Shown: positions 1 through 8,473, numbered from the stretch's first letter. The stretch: 8,961 nucleotides of DNA from Cyanobacteriota bacterium (GCA_027619675.1 JAQCHG010000036.1:1-8961); one strand, 5' to 3'. A program made the numbers and translations. The notes: generated by a model not told the origin, from the letters alone.

Positions 1-1208
1 GCATCAAACACCGTAATCACATCGGTCATGGCCGCAAACAGCGCCCGCAGTTCCGCTTCAGAACTGCGCAGGGCTTCTTCGATACGATGGCGTTCGCGAA
101 TTTCCGATAGCAGGCGCTGGTTAGATTCCGTCAGGGCAGCGGTGCGGCGAGCGACCCGTTGCTCGAGTTCTTCATTGGCCTGCTGGAGGGCTGCCTCCGT
201 TTCCTTGCGGTGGGTGATGTCTTCGACGGTGCCTTCGTAATAGAGCACCTGTTGGTCGTCGTCGTAGACTGCCCGCGCATTTTCCGAAATCCAGATGATG
301 GTGCCGTCTTTGCGGTACACCTCGGATTCAAAGTCGGTGACGGCCCCATCCTGCTGCAACTGGGCGACAAAGGCTTCCCGGCGGGCGGGTTCCACATAGA
401 GCTGTTGCTGAATGCTGGTGAGGGAATCCATCATGTCAGCCGGACTGCCGTAGCCGTAGATGCGGGCTAGGGCCGGGTTCGCACTGAGATAGCGCCCATC
501 GAGGGTGGTTTGAAAGATGCCTTCGACGGTATTTTCAAAGATGTTGCGGTACTTGGCCTCGGCCTGGCGCAGGGCCTCTTCTGCCTGATTGCGCTCTGTG
601 ATGTCAATACCGACGGTGAAGGCAGCTTTGCCGTTGTTGTATTTCTGGGCAACGATTAAGAAGCGCCGTTTTGAGCCCCCCACCTGGGCGCTAATTTCCC
701 GATAGGCGTCCTGCTGGCTGCTTTGAAAGAAGTCTTTGACAAACTGAATGAACTCGGTGCTGGTGTGGAGGAAGCCAATGTCCTGGTTGTGGAAGGCTTC
801 CACCGGCATGTTGAAGGTCTTGGCCAGGTGCTTGTTCACCCCCAGGTAGCGGAGATCATCGCTAATCCACGACACAATGCCGGGGACGGCATCGAGGATG
901 GCCTGGAGCTGGTCGCGGGCGGCCCGCAGGGCATGTTCGGCCTGGCTGCGCTCGACAATTTCCGCCACCAGGGTGTCGTTGGACTCCCGCAGGGCAGCGG
1001 TTTGCTCTAGAAAGCGTCGCTCTAGGTCTGATTTTTCTTGCTGGGTGTCTGCCAGCAGGCGGTTGCGATCGCGCAGGGTCGCCCGCAACTCTAGTACCTC
1101 TTGCTGTAACGCCACCACATCTTGATGGAGGTGAGCGCTGTCCGGTTTGCCTGGCGTCATATCCGACAAGGTATTCAGGTCCTTCTGGGCCAGCGATCGC
1201 TCAGTCAT
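1..1208 (-). CDS. Multi-PAS signalling protein, N-terminal part (gene runs off the left edge)
   Basis: The minus strand is open from an ATG at 1208 to the left edge, giving 402 codons with no stop. An in-frame TGA lies about 48 bases upstream, and I see no earlier ATG, GTG or TTG in that interval, so this start is the best available, although no strong Shine-Dalgarno precedes it. Residues about 30-100 are rich in Gln, Glu, Arg and Leu and look like a coiled coil. A first PAS domain covers about 98-206 (starts LQAILDAVPGIVSW, ends with the PAC-like ending FTVGIDITERNQAE). A second PAS/PAC covers about 217-337 (AKYRNIFENTVEGIF, NPALARIYGYG, then YEGTVEDITHRKETE). A second coil follows at about 338-385, and a third PAS begins at about 386 (AELRALFAAMTDVITVFDA). 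I see no signal peptide or membrane segment, so it is probably cytoplasmic. Such PAS arrays precede histidine kinase, nucleotide cyclase, GGDEF or phosphatase domains. The output domain is outside the window, so the activity cannot be named. Confidence 0.9.
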   Translation of the reverse strand, partial: MTERSLAQKDLNTLSDMTPGKPDSAHLHQDVVALQQEVLELRATLRDRNRLLADTQQEKSDLERRFLEQTAALRESNDTLVAEIVERSQAEHALRAARDQLQAILDAVPGIVSWISDDLRYLGVNKHLAKTFNMPVEAFHNQDIGFLHTSTEFIQFVKDFFQSSQQDAYREISAQVGGSKRRFLIVAQKYNNGKAAFTVGIDITERNQAEEALRQAEAKYRNIFENTVEGIFQTTLDGRYLSANPALARIYGYGSPADMMDSLTSIQQQLYVEPARREAFVAQLQQDGAVTDFESEVYRKDGTIIWISENARAVYDDDQQVLYYEGTVEDITHRKETEAALQQANEELEQRVARRTAALTESNQRLLSEIRERHRIEEALRSSEAELRALFAAMTDVITVFD

Positions 1209-1344
1209 GGTAGATGAAGTCCGTAATCGAACAGCCGAAACAGCGGCAGTTGCTCACCACCCCCAGAGACAATGCCCCAGGACCACTAGACAGTTCACTC
1301 TTGATCACGGAACCGCCTGGCACGCTGACGGCGCTAGCCCATGA

Positions 1345-1374
1345 TCCATAAGGACAGGTAGGCCATCCGGTCAA
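1345..1374 (-). promoter_or_regulatory. Possible leftward promoter for the PAS sensor gene
   Basis: Read on the minus strand, TTGACC (1374-1369) is followed after 18 bases by TATGGA (1350-1345). The -35 box is a good match to TTGACA. The -10 box is poor, matching TATAAT at only three positions. Transcription would start near 1338 and leave a leader of about 130 bases before the ATG at 1208. This is a guess from box matching only. Confidence 0.25.
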
Positions 1375-1594
1375 ATTTGTTGGGGCCATGGGGGAAGTTG
1401 TCTAAACCCCATAACATGGGTGCGGGGGGAGATTGAGACGACGAAGTGCAGCCCTGAATCTTGCTTGCGCTTTATCCATTTTGACCCAAAGCCCGGATAG
1501 ATTGGGGTTTTTACGAAAACAGAGCCAAAAACCAGAATTTCCAGCCCCAAATTTAGGACAACCCCATGAGACAATAGCCGGATTGAGCGCTGAC

Positions 1595-1598
1595 GGAG
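1595..1598 (+). promoter_or_regulatory. purD ribosome binding site that decides the start
   Basis: GGAG lies 9 bases before the GTG at 1608 but only 3 before the in-frame TTG at 1602. The spacing favours the GTG, which agrees with the conserved PurD N-terminus. Confidence 0.6.
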
Positions 1599-1607
1599 AC
1601 GTTGTGT

Positions 1608-2891
1608 GTGAAGGCCCTGGTCATTGGCAACGGCGGACGAGAACATGCCCTCGCCTGGAAACTGTTGCAGTCCCCCCAAGTCAGCGAAGTGGTGTGCATA
1701 CCGGGCAATGGGGGCACGGCGACCTTAGCGGGTTGTCGCAACTTAGCCCTGAATCCCAGCGATTTTGAAGGAATTGCTCGGGTCGCCTTGGTGAATAACC
1801 TTTCCCTGGTGGTGGTGGGTCCTGAGCAGCCCCTGGCGGATGGCATTGTCGATGCCTTGCAGGCGGAAGGGTTAGCGGTGTTTGGCCCCAGTCAGGCGGG
1901 GGCACAAATTGAGGCCAGTAAGGCCTGGGCCAAGGACCTAATGGCTGCCGCTGGTATCCCCACCGCCGCTGCCGCCACCTTTACAGAAGCGGCCCCGGCG
2001 ATCGCCTACGTGGAGGCCCAGGGGGCACCCATCGTGGTGAAGGCCGATGGTTTAGCGGCAGGGAAGGGGGTGACCGTCGCCCAGTCTGTGGAGGAGGCCA
2101 AAGCTGCGATCGCCGCCGCCTTTGGGGGGCAATTTGGGGCAGCGGGCCAGCGACTGGTGATTGAGGAATATCTGACGGGTCAGGAAGCGTCGGTGCTGGC
2201 GGTAACTGATGGCCTCACCATTCGTCCCCTGGTGCCCGCCCAGGACCACAAGCCAATTGGCGAGGGGGACACCGGCCCCAACACCGGGGGCATGGGGGCC
2301 TATGCCCCGACCCCCGTGGTGCCACCGGAGCTGCTGGATCGGGTACAGACGACGATTTTGGAACCGGCGATCGCCGCCCTGCGCGATCGCGGCATTGACT
2401 ACCGGGGGGTGCTCTATGCGGGCTTGATGATCACCCCCGACGGCACCCCCAAGGTGGTGGAATTTAACTGTCGCTTTGGTGATCCCGAAACCCAGGTGAT
2501 CTTGCCCCTGCTAGAAACCCCCCTAGATGACATTCTGCTGGCCTGCATTGAACAGCGGCTAGAGGACCTGCCGCCAATTGAGTGGAAGGCCCAGGCCGCC
2601 GCCTGCGTGGTGGCCGCCGCCGCTGGCTATCCCGGCAGCCATGAAAAGGGCATGACCATCTCTGGGCTGGAGGCGGCGACTGAAGCCGGAGCCGTGGTCT
2701 TCCATGGGGGCACCCAATTTAAGGGCGGACAGGTACTGGCCTATGGGGGCCGGGTGCTGGGGGTGACCGCCCTGGGGGATAGCTTTGGGGCGGCTTTGCA
2801 GCGGGCCTATGGGGCGATCGCCGCCATTGAGTTTGACGGCATCTACTACCGCAAAGATATCGGCTACCGGGTGCGGGATTGGGGCCAATAA
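1608..2891 (+). CDS. purD: Phosphoribosylamine-glycine ligase (GAR synthetase)
   Basis: PurD catalyses the ATP-dependent joining of 5-phosphoribosylamine and glycine to give glycinamide ribonucleotide, the second step of de novo purine synthesis, in the cytoplasm. The 427-residue product is the usual length for bacterial PurD. The N-terminal motif GNGGREHAL is at residues 7-15. Next come the ATP-grasp segments: KADGLAAGKGV from residue 145, IEEYLTGQEASV, and the glycine-rich GPNTGGMGAYAP with its Asn at 225. EFNCRFGDPETQ starts at residue 285 and carries the metal and substrate contacts typical of the family. A TTG six bases earlier (1602) would add MCV-, but the GTG at 1608 is preferred: it gives the family-typical start MKALVIGNGG, and GGAG at 1595-1598 sits 9 bases upstream of it, against only 3 for the TTG. 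nblS follows 296 bases downstream on the same strand. I see no frameshift or missing motif. Confidence 0.97.
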   Translation: MKALVIGNGGREHALAWKLLQSPQVSEVVCIPGNGGTATLAGCRNLALNPSDFEGIARVALVNNLSLVVVGPEQPLADGIVDALQAEGLAVFGPSQAGAQIEASKAWAKDLMAAAGIPTAAAATFTEAAPAIAYVEAQGAPIVVKADGLAAGKGVTVAQSVEEAKAAIAAAFGGQFGAAGQRLVIEEYLTGQEASVLAVTDGLTIRPLVPAQDHKPIGEGDTGPNTGGMGAYAPTPVVPPELLDRVQTTILEPAIAALRDRGIDYRGVLYAGLMITPDGTPKVVEFNCRFGDPETQVILPLLETPLDDILLACIEQRLEDLPPIEWKAQAAACVVAAAAGYPGSHEKGMTISGLEAATEAGAVVFHGGTQFKGGQVLAYGGRVLGVTALGDSFGAALQRAYGAIAAIEFDGIYYRKDIGYRVRDWGQ

Positions 2892-3001
2892 CCCTGGCCC
2901 TTAGGGACGGCGGGGCCTTGGAGGTGGCGGACTGGGTCGCTGGGGCTGAGGGGCAGCCATGGGAACGCCGAGAGCCTGTGCTGTGGCCGCCGCCTGCCGC
3001 C

Positions 3002-3015
3002 GCGATCGCGATCGC
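3002..3015. repeat. Two overlapping HIP1 sites
   Basis: GCGATCGC occurs at 3002-3009 and again at 3008-3015, sharing two bases. HIP1 is the highly iterated palindrome of many cyanobacterial genomes. Other exact copies in this window start at 1065, 1193, 1998, 2106, 2367, 2383, 2814, 3420, 6615, 7004 and 8636. Confidence 0.9.
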
Positions 3016-3026
3016 CCAGTGATCAA

Positions 3027-3045
3027 GCGGGATTAAGGATCCCGC
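3027..3045. repeat. Short hairpin after purD (7-bp stem)
   Basis: GCGGGAT (3027-3033) and ATCCCGC (3039-3045) form a perfect 7-bp stem with a 5-base loop. It lies about 135 bases beyond the purD stop. There is no T-run after it, so it is at best a weak or factor-dependent terminator. The GGATCCCGC at 3037-3045 recurs exactly at 8842-8850, inside another hairpin. Confidence 0.6.
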
Positions 3046-3110
3046 ATTGGGCCGTGGTGGCTTTGACGGTCCGTGCCACAATGGGGCTATTGTTTGCCAA
3101 CGGCCCAATG
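3045..3110. repeat. Long inverted repeat in the nblS leader
   Basis: CATTGGGCCGT (3045-3055) pairs perfectly with ACGGCCCAATG (3100-3110). After a two-base bulge (3056-3057), TGGC (3058-3061) pairs with GCCA (3096-3099), for 15 bp in total. The 34-base loop contains the possible nblS -35 box and a small nested dyad, ACGG/CCGT (3066-3074). It could be a DNA operator pair around a promoter or an RNA leader structure. The sequence alone does not distinguish these. Confidence 0.65.
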
Positions 3111-3148
3111 GGCGCACCCCGGTTTGTAGACCCGTGGTGGGTGCGCTC
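3110..3148. repeat. Third dyad in the nblS leader
   Basis: GCGCACCC (3112-3119) pairs with GGGTGCGC (3139-3146), extended by a G-T and a G-C pair to about 10 bp, with a 19-base loop. It begins at the last base of the preceding inverted repeat, so the two stems abut. It ends 39 bases before the probable nblS start. Confidence 0.55.
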
Positions 3149-3187
3149 CCAGCGGGACCAGCCCATCACCCTTGGGTAGCCAAGATC

Positions 3188-5176
3188 TTGATCAAACTGC
3201 TACGAGAACTCCGGGATTTAGTCGTGCGTTGGTGGGGGGATTTCACCCTGCAAACGCGGTTGATGGCGGGGGCCACCCTGGTGGTCTCCCTGCTGATGAG
3301 TGGGTTGACCTTTTGGGCGGTGAACTCGATTCAGGCCGATGCGCGACTCAATGACACCCGCTTTGGCCGGGACCTAGGACTCCTGCTGGCGGCCAATGTG
3401 GCCCCCATGGTGTACGAGGGCGATCGCAGCGAACTGGCCCGCTTTTCCTACAGCTTTTACCAAAGCACCTCCAGCGTCCGCTACATGCTGTACGCCGACG
3501 AAGACGGGGCCATCTTTTTTGGCATCCCCTACTCCGAGGCAGCGGTGCAAAACTCCCTTACCCTGCGGCGACGGATGCAGCTCCCCGAGGGCTATGCCAA
3601 GAGCGCCGACCTGCCCTTTGTGCGCCAGCACCTCACCCCCGCTGGGGAGGTCACCGATGTATTTGTACCCATCAACTACGAGGGGCGATACCTCGGCGTC
3701 CTCGCCCTGGGCATTAACCCCAATCCTACGGTGGTGGCGTCCTCCCACCTGACGCGGGATGTCACCGTCGCCGTCTTCGTTTCCATCTGGGTGATGGTGA
3801 TTTTGGGGGCTGTATTCAACGCCCTCACCATTACCCAGCCCATTAAAGAGTTGCTGACTGGGGTGCGTAACATCGCCAGCGGCAACTTCAGGCAGCGCAT
3901 TGACCTACCCCTAGGGGGAGAACTGGGGGAATTGATTCTCAGTTTTAACGACATGGCGGAGCGCCTAGAGCGCTACGAAGCCCAGAACATTGAGGAACTC
4001 ACCGCCGAGAAAGCCAAGCTGGAAACCCTGGTGTCCACCATCGCCGATGGGGCGATTTTGATCGACATCAACATGGCGATCGTATTGGTGAATCCCACCG
4101 CCCGCCGCATCTTTGGCTGGGAAGGCCGGGACTTGCTGGGGGCCAGCGCCCTAGAGAACTTCCCCAATCCGGTGCGGATGCAGTTGACCCGGCCCCTGTT
4201 TCAAGCCGTCGCCGGGGACTCGGAGGGGATGGAATTTCGCGTTGCCCTGACGGAACCCACCAACCGCACCGTGCGAATTCTGCTGAATACCGTGCGGGAT
4301 CAGTCCCGAGAAAACGTCAAGGGCATCGCCCTGACGGTGCAGGACATTACCCGTGAGGTGGCCCTCAACGAGGCCAAGAGCCAGTTCATCAGCAATGTCT
4401 CCCACGAGCTGCGCACCCCCCTGTTCAACATCAAATCCTTCATTGAGACCCTCCATGAATATGGGGAGGAACTGAGTGAAACGGAGCGCCGGGAATTCCT
4501 CGATACGGCCAACCACGAAACCGATCGCCTCACCCGCCTCGTAAACGATGTGTTGGATCTTTCCCGCCTGGAGTCCAACCGTCGCTATCAGTTTGATGCC
4601 GTAGACATTGCCCAACCCATTGAGCAAACCCTACGGACCTATCAACTCAACGCCCGCGATAAACAAATCACCCTGGCCCACCACATTGAGTCGGACCTAC
4701 CCCTCCTGCGGGGCAACTATGATTTGCTCTTGCAGGTGTTTGTCAATTTGGTGGGCAACGCCCTCAAGTTCACCGAGGCCGGGGGCCATGTGGCCATTCA
4801 CGCCTATTGCCTGCCCCAGACCAACCCCATGCATGGTCTAACGGAATATGTACGGGTGGAGGTGGCCGACACGGGTATGGGCATTGCTCAGGAGGATCAG
4901 GAGGCCATCTTCGATCGCTTTTTCCGGGTCGAAAATCGCGTTCACACCCTGGAGGGTACAGGCTTGGGCCTATCCATTGTGAAAAACATCATTGAGAAGC
5001 ACGGCAGCCAGGTACACCTGATTAGTGAAGTGGGGGTGGGCACCACCTTTTGGTTTGACCTAGCCGCTAGTCCCTCGGATGGGCCAGGGGAACTGGTGAT
5101 GGTTTCCCTGGCGGGGCAGGTGAATGGGGCTGAGAATGCCCTGCCGTCGGTGTCGGCTACGGATGCGGCGGGATGA
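3188..5176 (+). CDS. nblS: NblS/Hik33-type membrane sensor histidine kinase
   Basis: NblS (Hik33, DspA) is the conserved cyanobacterial kinase that signals to RpaB-type regulators and controls high-light and nutrient-stress responses, including phycobilisome degradation. With a TTG start at 3188 the protein has 662 residues, close to the roughly 663 usual for the family, and opens MIKLLRELRDLVVRWWGDFT. A first membrane segment spans about 25-45, then an extracytoplasmic region to about 191. A second membrane segment covers 192-213 and a HAMP linker about 214-266. A PAS domain follows at about 278-385 (LETLVSTIADGAILID). The phosphoacceptor is His406 in SHELRTP. The ATPase domain shows the N box (NLVGNALKF, Asn524), G1 (DTGMGI, Asp561) and G2 (GTGLGL, 590-595), so it looks catalytically complete. 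The frame is open upstream to an ATG at 3047. GTGs at 3134 and 3137 are alternative starts, and no strong ribosome binding site decides. A variable tail follows the kinase core. Confidence 0.93.
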   Translation: MIKLLRELRDLVVRWWGDFTLQTRLMAGATLVVSLLMSGLTFWAVNSIQADARLNDTRFGRDLGLLLAANVAPMVYEGDRSELARFSYSFYQSTSSVRYMLYADEDGAIFFGIPYSEAAVQNSLTLRRRMQLPEGYAKSADLPFVRQHLTPAGEVTDVFVPINYEGRYLGVLALGINPNPTVVASSHLTRDVTVAVFVSIWVMVILGAVFNALTITQPIKELLTGVRNIASGNFRQRIDLPLGGELGELILSFNDMAERLERYEAQNIEELTAEKAKLETLVSTIADGAILIDINMAIVLVNPTARRIFGWEGRDLLGASALENFPNPVRMQLTRPLFQAVAGDSEGMEFRVALTEPTNRTVRILLNTVRDQSRENVKGIALTVQDITREVALNEAKSQFISNVSHELRTPLFNIKSFIETLHEYGEELSETERREFLDTANHETDRLTRLVNDVLDLSRLESNRRYQFDAVDIAQPIEQTLRTYQLNARDKQITLAHHIESDLPLLRGNYDLLLQVFVNLVGNALKFTEAGGHVAIHAYCLPQTNPMHGLTEYVRVEVADTGMGIAQEDQEAIFDRFFRVENRVHTLEGTGLGLSIVKNIIEKHGSQVHLISEVGVGTTFWFDLAASPSDGPGELVMVSLAGQVNGAENALPSVSATDAAG

Positions 5177-5279
5177 GCGAGCCCTAGCATCGCGGTAGCC
5201 GCCCTGGTTGATGCCTATCTGGGCCATGGCTGAAGGATGCTGGTCAGTGCAGCGACGGCTCAGGCCCCGTTTGCCATGG

Positions 5280-5313
5280 CAAAGCCCCACTGGCCACTGC
5301 CAATGGGGCTTTG
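5280..5313. terminator. Stem-loop between convergent genes, possible bidirectional terminator
   Basis: CAAAGCCCCA (5280-5289) pairs perfectly with TGGGGCTTTG (5304-5313). After one mismatch, TGGC (5291-5294) pairs with GCCA (5299-5302) around a CACT tetraloop, giving 14 bp in all. The left arm overlaps a perfect 14-base palindrome, TTTGCCATGGCAAA (5270-5283). It lies about 100 bases beyond the nblS stop and about 180 beyond the chlN stop, where a shared terminator would be expected. Neither strand has a proper T-run after the stem, so intrinsic termination is uncertain. Confidence 0.5.
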
Positions 5314-5362
5314 TCGGGTTGGGACTGACGCCCCCCTGCATCCCCAGCTTGCCGTTGGGGTA

Positions 5363-5378
5363 AGGGGCTGAAGCCCCT
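5363..5378. repeat. Small GC hairpin
   Basis: AGGGGC (5363-5368) and GCCCCT (5373-5378) form a 6-bp stem around a TGAA tetraloop. Short hairpins of this type recur in cyanobacterial intergenic DNA. It sits just before the first copy of the 29-bp repeat and may be part of the same small repeat element. Confidence 0.55.
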
Positions 5379-5390
5379 AGTGCAGGGGGG

Positions 5391-5419
5391 ACCAGTCCTG
5401 CGTGTTGGGTTTTAAGCCA
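5391..5419. repeat. 29-bp direct repeat, copy 1
   Basis: The 29 bases match 5464-5492 at 26 positions. The shared core at 5402-5419 includes GTGTTGGGTTTTAAGCCA. The two copies start 73 bases apart. Copy 1 is followed by unrelated sequence. Confidence 0.8.
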
Positions 5420-5463
5420 GTGAGTCGGAGATTTAGCCCGGATGGGATCAGCGGGGGGGCTGC

Positions 5464-5492
5464 ATCAGCCCTGTGTGTTGGGTTTTAAGCCA
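5464..5492. repeat. 29-bp direct repeat, copy 2, next to the chlN stop
   Basis: This second copy of the repeat at 5391-5419 has three substitutions. It ends at 5492, three bases short of the chlN stop codon (5498-5496 on the minus strand), so it would form the first part of the chlN 3' untranslated region. Confidence 0.8.
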
Positions 5493-5495
5493 CGG

Positions 5496-7126
<1,631 letters not shown>

Positions 7127-7471
7127 CTACAGATCGTCGGCAGAGTCCAGCAGGGGCGTCTCCTCCGCATCCAACGTGGGGGGCACGCTGCCATTATCGA
7201 GGGCCATCTCGGGATCAAAGTTGAGCCCCAACACCTCCACCAACGCATCCTCATCGGAGTTGAGTTGGTAAAAGGGCACCATCAGGTTAGAGAGCTTCGG
7301 CTCCAGGGCATTCACCACCCCGAGGATGAGGAACGACGACGGACGCCGACCACCATCGGGGGTTCTCACCGAAGTCTGCCGCATTTGCAGCGTCAACCAA
7401 GGGCGGTTGGCTTGCACATAGTCCAGCCATTTCTGGCGGATCACCGAGGTGAAGTTCTCGAAGAAGGCCAT
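7127..7471 (-). CDS. Small conserved cyanobacterial protein, probably DUF5331 family
   Basis: This encodes 114 residues between chlL and chlN in the same orientation. It resembles the DUF5331 proteins I recall from cyanobacterial chlL-chlN clusters; that assignment is from memory, not a search. Visible features are an aromatic N-terminus (MAFFENFTSVIRQKWLDY), the central motif TPDGGRRPSSFLILGVVNAL followed by EPKLSNLMVPF, and an acidic C-terminus (DAEETPLLDSADDL). There are no cysteines, signal peptide or clear membrane helix, so it is probably a soluble cytoplasmic protein without its own metal cluster. The ATG at 7471 is preferred over the adjoining GTG at 7474 because GAGG lies 7 bases before the ATG and only 4 before the GTG. 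It lies 135 bases after chlL and 218 before chlN. Its position suggests a role with the reductase, such as assembly, regulation or protection, but no function is shown by the sequence. Confidence 0.85.
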   Translation of the reverse strand: MAFFENFTSVIRQKWLDYVQANRPWLTLQMRQTSVRTPDGGRRPSSFLILGVVNALEPKLSNLMVPFYQLNSDEDALVEVLGLNFDPEMALDNGSVPPTLDAEETPLLDSADDL

Positions 7472-7606
7472 CACTCTGCCTCAATCCGTTGCTTGTAAAC
7501 GCCTCATGATAGAAGAAATCTATCGAAAATAGAGGATAGCCCAGCAACGGCCCACGAAATCTAGACGCATCACGATTCAGACAAAATCAATCGGACGGGA
7601 TGGGGG
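7472..7606. other. chlL to DUF5331-type gene spacer with a small hairpin
   Basis: The spacer is AT-richer than its neighbours. GATAGA (7508-7513) and TCTATC (7519-7524) form a 6-bp hairpin with a 5-base loop. On the minus strand TATCAT (7511-7506) resembles a -10 box, 34 bases before the ATG, but has no good -35 partner. It may therefore carry a weak internal promoter or an RNA processing site, or neither. Confidence 0.4.
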
Positions 7607-8473
7607 CTAGACCATCATCAGGTCCAGTTCATCCTGTTGCTGCTGGGGCGCATCCGCAGGCGGATTCAAGTAGAAGTCCGACAGCAGGGCAAACAGTTCC
7701 CGATCCTGGGCGTCCTGGGGCACCACCCCTTCGGGGCGGGCCAGGATCTGGTCGGCAATGTTGAGGTAATACTGGGCCACCGCATCCAGGGAGGGATCCG
7801 TCTCCGCCATTTCAAAAATGGTTTTGCCCTTAACGCGGGAAATGCGGATGTCCTCAATCAGGGGCAAAATTTCCAGCACGGGCATGGGCACATGCTCGAC
7901 GTACTTGTCGATGAGGTCCCGTTTGGAGGTGCGGTTGCCGATCAGCCCCGCCAGCCGCAGGGTATGGGTGCGGGACTTTTCTCGCACCGAGGCGGCGATG
8001 CGGTTGGCGGCAAACAGGGCGTCAAAGCCGTTGTCCGTCACGATCATGCAGTAGTCGGAATAGTTCAGGGGGGCGGCAAAACCGCCACACACCACATCCC
8101 CCAGCACGTCAAAGAGAATCACGTCATATTCGTCGAAGGCGTTGAGTTCCTTCAGCAGCTTGACGGTTTCCCCCACCACGTAGCCGCCGCAGCCTGCCCC
8201 CGCCGGGGGACCGCCCGCTTCCACACAGTCCACGCCCCCGTAGCCCTTGTAGATCACGTCCTCAGGCCAGATGTCTTCGTAGTGGAAGTCTTTCTCTTGC
8301 AGGGTGTCGATGATGGTGGGAATCAGGAACCCGGTGAGGGTGAAGGTGCTGTCATGCTTGGGGTCGCAACCAATTTGCAGCACCTTTTTGCCGCGCTTGG
8401 CGAGGGCGACGGAGATATTGCAACTGGTGGTGGATTTGCCAATGCCACCTTTGCCGTAGACGGAAAGTTTCAC
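7607..8473 (-). CDS. chlL: Light-independent protochlorophyllide reductase iron-sulfur ATP-binding subunit
   Basis: ChlL is the NifH-like homodimeric Fe-protein that couples ATP hydrolysis to electron delivery into the ChlN-ChlB component. The 288-residue product is the usual length. The P-loop GKGGIGKST is at residues 7-15, followed by [14 protein letters not shown] (35-48). The bridging 4Fe-4S cluster ligands are Cys95 in AGAGCGGY and Cys129 in GDVVCGGFA, both present as in NifH-type proteins. The Gln- and acid-rich tail ([13 protein letters not shown]) is the only variable part. The start is a GTG at 8473, giving [14 protein letters not shown] as in the family, with AGGAG 9-10 bases upstream on the minus strand. 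It is the first gene of the cluster and has a good promoter candidate about 150 bases upstream. The enzyme is oxygen-sensitive in all known cases. ChlB is not encoded in this window. Confidence 0.98.
   Translation of the reverse strand: MKLSVYGKGGIGKSTTSCNISVALAKRGKKVLQIGCDPKHDSTFTLTGFLIPTIIDTLQEKDFHYEDIWPEDVIYKGYGGVDCVEAGGPPAGAGCGGYVVGETVKLLKELNAFDEYDVILFDVLGDVVCGGFAAPLNYSDYCMIVTDNGFDALFAANRIAASVREKSRTHTLRLAGLIGNRTSKRDLIDKYVEHVPMPVLEILPLIEDIRISRVKGKTIFEMAETDPSLDAVAQYYLNIADQILARPEGVVPQDAQDRELFALLSDFYLNPPADAPQQQQDELDLMMV

Larger units (their letters stand above)
1209..1607. other. Divergent intergenic region between the PAS sensor gene and purD
   Basis: These roughly 400 bases separate two divergent genes and should carry both promoters. 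I find no convincing coding region. A weak leftward promoter candidate for the PAS gene is described separately. For purD, a TTGACC occurs at 1481-1486 but has no good -10 box at normal spacing, so I do not call a promoter. A loose inverted repeat (GGTTTTT at 1506-1512 and AAAAACC at 1527-1533, 14-base loop) lies in the purD leader, of unknown meaning. The last bases hold the purD ribosome binding site GGAG at 1595-1598. Confidence 0.6.
2892..3187. other. purD-nblS intergenic region, rich in inverted repeats
   Basis: This stretch holds no gene I can support, although the nblS frame stays open back to an ATG at 3047. It contains two overlapping HIP1 octamers (3002-3015) and three consecutive dyads (3027-3045, 3045-3110, 3110-3148), listed separately. 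The first dyad could end purD transcription, but no T-run follows it. A possible -35 box (TTGACG, 3063-3068) lies in the loop of the second dyad, with TATTGT at 3088-3093 as a weak -10 at 19-base spacing. Confidence 0.6.
5177..5495. other. Convergent intergenic region between nblS and chlN
   Basis: The region lies between the 3' ends of two convergent genes. I see no gene in it. The first 90 or so bases show nothing notable. The rest holds a palindrome and stem-loop (5270-5313), a small GC hairpin (5363-5378) and two copies of a 29-bp direct repeat (5391-5419, 5464-5492). These are listed separately. Confidence 0.7.

Noticed and set aside
4151..4627. A 158-codon minus-strand open frame inside nblS
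   Set aside because: It lies opposite the conserved PAS and dimerisation domains of NblS and has no support of its own.
5391..5492. The 29-bp repeats as a CRISPR array
   Set aside because: There are only two imperfect copies, no series of regular spacers, and no cas genes nearby.
7472..7500. An RpaB-type HLR1 site (minus-strand TTTACAAG before the small gene)
   Set aside because: Only one half-site is visible. The second repeat expected at 10-base spacing is missing.
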